From Pseudomonas fluorescens (GTDB lineage: Bacteria; Pseudomonadota; Gammaproteobacteria; Pseudomonadales; Pseudomonadaceae): a DNA stretch of 64,000 nucleotides. A program made the position numbers and the translations under genes. The stretch lies in NCBI GenBank assembly GCA_902825215.1, contig LR782234.1, forward strand, positions 3,906,001 through 3,970,000, in the 5' to 3' direction. How positions within the stretch are numbered: the stretch's first letter is position 1; each line of letters opens with the position of its first letter. Shown here piece by piece: positions 59,757 through 64,000 of this stretch. The notes under the pieces were generated by a model. The model was given only the letters and a program-made list of their open reading frames with translations. It was not told the DNA's origin and made no database searches.

Positions 59757-61448
59757 ATGACTGACAATCTGATTGAAATTCGCGACCTGCGCGTGGCGTT
59801 CGCCGGGCAGCCCGTGGTGCACGGGGTCAACCTCGATATCCGTCGCGGCGAGTGCCTGGCGCTGGTCGGTGAATCCGGCTCGGGCAAATCGGTGACGGCG
59901 CATTCGATCCTGCGCTTGCTGCCGGGCAACAACCTCAGCAGCAGCGGTTCGATCCGCTACAACGGCGTGGATTTGCTGCGCGCCAGCGAGCAGCAGATGC
60001 GCGGCTTGCGTGGCAATCGCATCGCAATGATCTTCCAGGAGCCAATGACCTCGCTCAACCCGCTGCACACGGTGCAACGGCAGATCAGTGAAGTGCTGGA
60101 AATTCACAAAGGCCTCAAGGGCCGCGCGGCCCGCGCACGCACGCTGGAGCTGTTGGAACTGGTCGGCATTCGCCAGCCGTTGCAGCGTTTGAAGGCCTAT
60201 CCGCATCAGCTCTCCGGCGGTCAGCGGCAACGCGTGATGATCGCCATGGCGCTGGCCAATGAGCCGGAGTTGTTGATCGCCGATGAGCCGACCACGGCGC
60301 TCGACGTCACCGTGCAGCAGAAGATCCTCGAACTGTTGATCGAGTTGCAGCAACGCCTCGGCATGTCGTTGCTGCTGATCAGTCATGACCTCAATCTGGT
60401 GCGACGCATCGCGCAGCGCGTGTGCGTGATGCGTCAGGGCGAGATCGTTGAACAGGCCGATTGCGCAACGCTGTTCAACGCGCCGCAGCATCCTTACAGC
60501 CGGCTGCTGATCGAGGCCGAACCGAGCGGCGCACCGGTGCCGAGTCAGTACGAACATAACCTGCTTGAGGTCGATGATCTGAAGGTCTGGTTTCCTCTGC
60601 CCAAACCCTTGTTCAGCCGCCAGCAGGACTACATCAAAGCCGTGGACGGGGTCAGTTTCACTCTGCAACGCGGCAAGACCCTGGGGATTGTCGGCGAGTC
60701 GGGTTCGGGCAAGTCGACCCTGGGCCAGGCGATCCTGCGTCTGGTCGAATCCGAAGGCAACATCCGTTTCGGCAACAAGCAACTGAGCCTGCTCAACCAG
60801 CGCTTGATGCGGCCGTTGCGGCGGCAGATTCAGGTGGTGTTTCAGGACCCGTTCGGCAGCCTCAGCCCGCGCATGTCGGTGCAGCAGATCATTGCCGAGG
60901 GCTTGCTGACCCATGGCATCGGTACCGAAGCCGAGCGTGAAGCCGCGGTGATCCGCGTGCTCGAAGAGGTCGGCCTCGACCCGCACAGCCGTCATCGCTA
61001 TCCCCATGAATTTTCCGGCGGCCAGCGCCAACGCATCTCCATCGCCCGCGCGCTGGTGCTGGAACCGGCGCTGATCCTGCTCGACGAACCGACCTCGGCG
61101 CTGGACCGCACCGTGCAAAAGCAGGTGGTGGAATTGTTGCGGCAATTGCAGATCCGGCATGGGCTGACCTACCTGTTCATCAGCCATGATCTGGCGGTGG
61201 TGCATGCGCTGGCGCATGACTTGATGGTGATCAAGGATGGCAAGGTGGTGGAGCAAGGATCGTCGCGGGAGATTTTCGCCGCACCGCAACATCCCTACAC
61301 CCAGGAACTCCTCAACGCCTCGGGCTTGAAGCCCGCTAAAGATTCCTGTGGGAGCTGGCTTGCCAGCGATGGCGTCGTGTCAGCTGACATTGCCGCCTCT
61401 GACCCACCGCTATCGCTGGGAAGCCAGCTCCCACAAGTTACAAGGTGA
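59757..61448 (+). CDS. yejF: Peptide ABC transporter double ATPase (YejF-like) with a REPIN-encoded tail
   Basis: A 563-residue protein with two fused ATPase domains. The start at 59757 is one base after the yejE stop. Domain 1: Walker A GESGSGKS (residues 38-45), signature LSGGQRQR, Walker B LLIADEP. Domain 2: Walker A GESGSGKS (313-320), FSGGQRQR, LILLDEP. It powers peptide import. The usual YejF is about 530 residues. Residues 531-560 (CGSWLASDGVV ... LGSQLPQ) are encoded by a REPIN inside the frame, followed by VTR and the stop. The tail is therefore not ancestral; whether it disturbs function is unknown. Confidence 0.93.
   Translation: MTDNLIEIRDLRVAFAGQPVVHGVNLDIRRGECLALVGESGSGKSVTAHSILRLLPGNNLSSSGSIRYNGVDLLRASEQQMRGLRGNRIAMIFQEPMTSLNPLHTVQRQISEVLEIHKGLKGRAARARTLELLELVGIRQPLQRLKAYPHQLSGGQRQRVMIAMALANEPELLIADEPTTALDVTVQQKILELLIELQQRLGMSLLLISHDLNLVRRIAQRVCVMRQGEIVEQADCATLFNAPQHPYSRLLIEAEPSGAPVPSQYEHNLLEVDDLKVWFPLPKPLFSRQQDYIKAVDGVSFTLQRGKTLGIVGESGSGKSTLGQAILRLVESEGNIRFGNKQLSLLNQRLMRPLRRQIQVVFQDPFGSLSPRMSVQQIIAEGLLTHGIGTEAEREAAVIRVLEEVGLDPHSRHRYPHEFSGGQRQRISIARALVLEPALILLDEPTSALDRTVQKQVVELLRQLQIRHGLTYLFISHDLAVVHALAHDLMVIKDGKVVEQGSSREIFAAPQHPYTQELLNASGLKPAKDSCGSWLASDGVVSADIAASDPPLSLGSQLPQVTR
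61347..61435. repeat. REPIN, GAGCTGGCTTGCCAGC type, inside the yejF reading frame
   Basis: Inverted pair TGTGGGAGCTGGCTTGCCAG ... GGGAAGCCAGCTCCCACA, read through in frame as the last 30 codons before VTR-stop. A short GC hairpin (CGGGCTTGAAGCCCG, 61321-61335) lies just before it. Confidence 0.92.
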
Positions 61449-61557
61449 GCAAAAAAAAAATGTCAGGCACTGCATCCAATCGCCTCCGCCACGGGTAGTC
61501 CCTGTAACAGCCCACTTTTGTGCTGTCAGCGCTCTACCCTTTTCGGAGAATCATCGG

Positions 61558-62079
61558 ATGAACATCACCCAGCTGATTGGCTTCACCGGTTTGCTCGCCG
61601 TCACCTCGACGACTTTTGCCCAGAGCAGTTATCCCGACACCATCAAAGTGCCGGACGGCCACAAGATCGCCATGGAAACCACCGGCGTCGGCGAGATCAC
61701 TTATGAATGCCGCGACAAGCCGAACATGGCCGGCCAGACCGAGTGGACCTTCGTCGGCCCGAAAGCCGTGCTCAATGACCGCAGCGGCAAGCAAGTCGGC
61801 ACCTACTTCGGCCCGCCAGCGACCTGGCAGGCCAAGGACGGTTCGAAAGTCACTGGCACGCAACTGGCCGTGGCGCCTTCGAGCCCGGGCAACCTGCCTT
61901 ATCAACTGGTGAAAGCCAACCCGGCTGAAGGCAAAGGCGCGATGAGCGGCGTGAGCTACATCCAGCGCGTCGCGCTCAAGGGCGGCGTAGCCCCGGCCAG
62001 CGCCTGCACGATGGCGAACAAGGGCAAGCAGGAAGTGGTGAAATATCAGGCTGATTATATCTTCTGGGCGGCGAGCTAA
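61558..62079 (+). CDS. Exported DUF3455 family protein
   Basis: A 173-residue protein starting MNITQLIGFTGLLAVTSTTF, with a signal peptide ending near residue 21 (FAQSS). GGAG lies 9 bases upstream. The frame extends back through the REPIN to 61348 but that part is repeat-derived. GVGEITYECRDKPNMAGQTE and WQAKDGSKVTGTQLA match the DUF3455 pattern; a Cys near residue 44 and one near 157 could form a disulphide. Periplasmic or secreted; function unknown. It could belong to the sigma-factor module downstream, separated by a REPIN. Confidence 0.82.
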   Translation: MNITQLIGFTGLLAVTSTTFAQSSYPDTIKVPDGHKIAMETTGVGEITYECRDKPNMAGQTEWTFVGPKAVLNDRSGKQVGTYFGPPATWQAKDGSKVTGTQLAVAPSSPGNLPYQLVKANPAEGKGAMSGVSYIQRVALKGGVAPASACTMANKGKQEVVKYQADYIFWAAS

Positions 62080-62104
62080 TCTTCAAAAGCACTGAAGATC
62101 CACC

Positions 62105-62193
62105 TGTGGGAGCGAGCCTGCTCGCGAATGCGCCAGGTCAGACAGAAATGCTTCGACTGACACTCCGCCTTCGCGAGCAGGCTCGCTCCCACA
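62105..62193. repeat. REPIN, GAGCGAGCCTGCTCGC type
   Basis: Inverted pair between the DUF3455 gene and the sigma-factor gene, ending 28 bases before the sigma-factor start. Confidence 0.93.
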
Positions 62194-62221
62194 AGTAACA
62201 AGGCGTCTGGATGTTTGGGGA

Positions 62222-62776
62222 ATGTCAGCTAGATTGCACACCATGCCTTTAGCCGAAGCCGATTTCGATTACCAAGCCCGTCTCGCCGCCTGTGCCCGCG
62301 GCGAGCGTGCGGCCCTGCACGATCTGTACGTGCAGGAAGGTCCGCGCCTGCTCGGCGTGGCCAAGCGGCTGGTGCGCGACACGGCACTGGCGGAGGACAT
62401 CGTTCATGAAGCATTCATCAAGATCTGGAACGGCGCGGCGGGGTTTGATCCGGCGCGCGGTTCGGCGCGTGGCTGGATGTTCAGCGTGACCCGCCATCTG
62501 GCGCTGAACCTGTTGCGCGATCACGGTCGCGAAACGCCGTTCAGTGCCGAGCACGAAATGGCGGTCGAAGATCACGGCTTGGATGCCGCCGCACATTCGG
62601 CGCGCATCCACCGTTGCCTGGAACAACTGGAGCCGCAGCGCCGCATCTGCATCGTGCATGCGTATGTCGATGGCTACAGCCACGCGCAGATTTCGGCGCG
62701 CCTCGGCACGCCGCTGGGCACCGTTAAAGCGTGGCTCAAGCGCAGCCTCAATGCGTTGCGGGAGTGCATGGGATGA
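62222..62776 (+). CDS. ECF-type RNA polymerase sigma factor
   Basis: A 184-residue group IV sigma factor. Region 2 is at about residues 35-100 (VRDTALAEDIVHEAFIKIWN, GSARGWMFSVTRHLALNLLR), and region 4 at about 127-180 (IHRCLEQLEPQRRICIVHAY, SHAQISARLGTPLGTVKAWL). ATG 62222 is used, although its GGGGA is too close; ATG 62243 is an alternative. The start of the anti-sigma gene overlaps its stop (ATGA), so the pair is co-translated. Targets unknown; the repeat-protein gene at 63598 is a candidate. Confidence 0.9.
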   Translation: MSARLHTMPLAEADFDYQARLAACARGERAALHDLYVQEGPRLLGVAKRLVRDTALAEDIVHEAFIKIWNGAAGFDPARGSARGWMFSVTRHLALNLLRDHGRETPFSAEHEMAVEDHGLDAAAHSARIHRCLEQLEPQRRICIVHAYVDGYSHAQISARLGTPLGTVKAWLKRSLNALRECMG

Positions 62777-63465
62777 GCGGCGAATCGGCGCAGGAACGTG
62801 ATGAACTGGCCAGCGAATACGTGCTCGGCACGCTGTCGTTCGAACAGCGGATCGAGGTGCAGCGACGCTTGCCCAACGAGCCCGAGCTGCGCGCGGCGGT
62901 GGACGCCTGGGAGCGGCGCCTGCTGGAGCTGACCGATCTGGCCGAACCGCAGCAACCGTCGGCGCTGCTGTGGCCGCGCATCGAACGCAGCCTCAATCGC
63001 CTCTCGGAAAAAACACCTGCAACGTCGTGGTGGAATAGGCTGCCGCTGTGGCGCGGCTTGAGTGCGGCAGGCCTTGCTGCGACCTTGATATTGGGCACTA
63101 TCCTATTGACCCAGACCACGCCGAAACCAAGCTATCTGGTGGTGCTGGTGGCGCCGCAGGACAAGGCGCCGGGCTGGGTGATTCAGGCCAGCAACTCGCG
63201 AGAAATCCAGTTGATTCCGCTCGGCGTGGTCGAGGTACCGGCAGACAAGGCCCTGGAGTTCTGGACCAAAGCGGACGGCTGGCAAGGGCCGGTCTCGCTG
63301 GGGCTGGTCAAACCGGGCGAGGCCTTGTCGGTGCCGCTGGATAAACTGCCGCCGCTGCAACCGAACCAGCTATTCGAGCTGACGCTGGAGGGCGCCAATG
63401 GCTCGCCGATCGGCAAACCGACCGGGCCGATTCAGGCAATCGGCCGCGCGGTGAAGGTGCTTTAA
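62773..63465 (+). CDS. Anti-sigma factor, RskA-like
   Basis: A 230-residue membrane-anchored anti-sigma factor. The start at 62773 (MSGESAQERDELASEYVLGT) overlaps the sigma stop by four bases. The N-terminal cytoplasmic helical domain (about residues 1-80) has LASEYVLGTLSFEQRIEVQR, typical of RskA/ChrR-type domains but without the zinc HxxxCxxC motif. One membrane helix at about 98-118, then a periplasmic RskA C-terminal domain (VLVAPQDKAPGWVIQASNSR, LGVVEVPADKALEFWTKADG). It should sequester the sigma factor until a signal in the periplasm releases it. Confidence 0.9.
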   Translation: MSGESAQERDELASEYVLGTLSFEQRIEVQRRLPNEPELRAAVDAWERRLLELTDLAEPQQPSALLWPRIERSLNRLSEKTPATSWWNRLPLWRGLSAAGLAATLILGTILLTQTTPKPSYLVVLVAPQDKAPGWVIQASNSREIQLIPLGVVEVPADKALEFWTKADGWQGPVSLGLVKPGEALSVPLDKLPPLQPNQLFELTLEGANGSPIGKPTGPIQAIGRAVKVL

Positions 63466-63597
63466 GGCTCTATCCTGCGGCTTGCGGCTACCATCATCGG
63501 CGTCGATGTTCACCATCACGGCAATGAAGTTCTCAGAAAAAATTCCGGGCGTAACATCTGCTCCATACCAACCAACAACACCCCGGAGCACACCATC

Positions 63598-64000
63598 ATG
63601 AAACGCCAGACTCTTCTCAGCATCGCTTTCTCGGTTTTCGCAGTTAACGCTTTTGCCGCTACCCCGGCCCACACGCTGATCGCCGCCGACGGCTCGGATC
63701 GCCTGTACCAGAACGCTGTCGCCGCTGATGGCTCTGATCGTCTGCAAGGCAACACCGTTGCCGCTGATGGCTCGGATCGTCTGCAAGGCAACACCGTCGC
63801 CGCTGATGGTTCGGATCGTCTGCAAGGCAACACCGTCGCCGCTGATGGTTCGGATCGTCTGCAAGGCAACACCGTCGCCGCTGATGGCTCCGATCGTCTG
63901 CAAGGCAACACCGTCGCCGCTGATGGCTCTGATCGTCTGCAAGGCAACACCGTCGCCGCTGATGGCTCCGATCGTCTGCAAGGCAACACCGTCGCCGCTG
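63598..64000 (+). CDS. Exported protein of 13-residue tandem repeats, cut by the window end
   Basis: Only the first 134 codons are in the window. MKRQTLLSIAFSVFAVNAFA is a signal peptide cleaved near residue 20-21. After ATPAHT comes a run of 13-residue units, VAADGSDRLQGNT, with the first unit degenerate (IAADGSDRLYQNA). Eight full units and part of a ninth are visible. The Asp/Gly/Ser pattern could bind cations or form a repetitive beta fold. I recall similar Pseudomonas proteins being loosely annotated as phage infection proteins, without experimental support known to me. It is 132 bases downstream of the anti-sigma gene and may be its regulon member. Confidence 0.8.
   Translation, partial: MKRQTLLSIAFSVFAVNAFAATPAHTLIAADGSDRLYQNAVAADGSDRLQGNTVAADGSDRLQGNTVAADGSDRLQGNTVAADGSDRLQGNTVAADGSDRLQGNTVAADGSDRLQGNTVAADGSDRLQGNTVAA
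63679..64000 (+). repeat. 39-base in-frame tandem repeat
   Basis: Period 39 bases (13 codons), unit starts at 63679, 63718, 63757, 63796, 63835, 63874, 63913, 63952 and 63991. Units 3 to 8 are nearly identical, differing mainly at one synonymous Ser codon (TCG/TCC/TCT) and at GGC/GGT, which shows recent expansion or homogenisation. Confidence 0.95.

Noticed and set aside
63370..63989. Two long minus-strand ORFs through the tandem repeat, with repeated LQTIRAISGDGVA or LPCRRSEPSAATV units
   Set aside because: They are shadows of the 39-base repeat: any frame of a 13-codon array without stops stays open. The plus strand has a signal peptide and a proper start.
63679..64000. CRISPR-like periodic repeats
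   Set aside because: Units are adjacent with no spacers and in frame with a coding region; no cas genes are present.

Overview
The window reads as a chromosomal segment of a Pseudomonas from the P. fluorescens group. The evidence is the conserved order tig-clpP-clpX-lon-hupB-ppiD beside a tRNA-His/Leu/His/Arg cluster, folD and pbpG; pseudomonad-type families (DUF2242 lipoprotein, AmpR/AmpC pair, GudD, NhaR, SstT, TrhP); GC-rich codon use; and many REP/REPIN palindromes. No phage, IS transposase, CRISPR array or rRNA is visible.

Region by region. 1-5.1 kb: end of a nitrilase-like gene with an AraC regulator, a 28-residue acidic ORF, a DUF2242 lipoprotein, and a divergent LysR/MFS pair. 5.1-5.76 kb: repeats only. 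5.76-14.3 kb: the protein quality-control block on the minus strand (PpiD, HU-beta, Lon, ClpX, ClpP, trigger factor), with a degenerate tRNA-Asp between ppiD and hupB. 14.6-15.2 kb: four tRNAs, two of them a duplicated tRNA-His plus terminator. 15.4-20.4 kb: folD, pbpG, two small disordered acidic proteins, a C39-like pseudo-peptidase lipoprotein, a small membrane protein, TerC and a small lipoprotein. 20.5-31.8 kb: nhaR, MFS, sstT, DUF1993, YceH, cupin, a shikimate-dehydrogenase-like enzyme, small proteins (one behind a likely Pho box, one with a hairpin over its ribosome binding site), an AI-2E-type permease and trhP. 31.9-35.7 kb: a glucarate module (FadR-type regulator, MFS transporter, GudD) with matching operator palindromes. 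35.8-38.1 kb: divergent ampR/ampC. 38.1-49.7 kb: mixed metabolic and housekeeping genes including a TauE exporter, a second DHA1 MFS, a periplasmic aldose epimerase, an aldo/keto reductase, DNA polymerase II, a CBS protein and a GST. 49.7-50.75 kb: a long anomalous spacer. 50.75-61.45 kb: tonB-exbB-exbD, a TonB-dependent receptor and yejABEF, all on one strand. 61.5-64 kb: a DUF3455 protein, an ECF sigma/anti-sigma pair, and the start of an exported protein made of 13-residue repeats.

How the genes work together. The 50.75-61.45 kb block contains every part needed to take an oligopeptide or peptide-like molecule through both membranes: a receptor, its own energising complex, a periplasmic binding protein, two permeases and a double ATPase. 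It is the best candidate for a self-contained import system. The last gene has been extended by about 33 codons through a REPIN lying inside the reading frame. The glucarate module is self-contained with three operator-like sites. The sigma/anti-sigma/repeat-protein group at the right edge is the least understood part and runs off the window.

Repeats shape the intergenic space: eight loci of a GAGCGAGCCTGCTCGC-type REP, four of a GAGCTGGCTTGCCAGC-type REP, four copies of a longer element with CCCCTCACCC ends, and two loci of a GTTCCCACGCTCCGCG-type repeat. All functional calls are from sequence reading alone; no database search was run.
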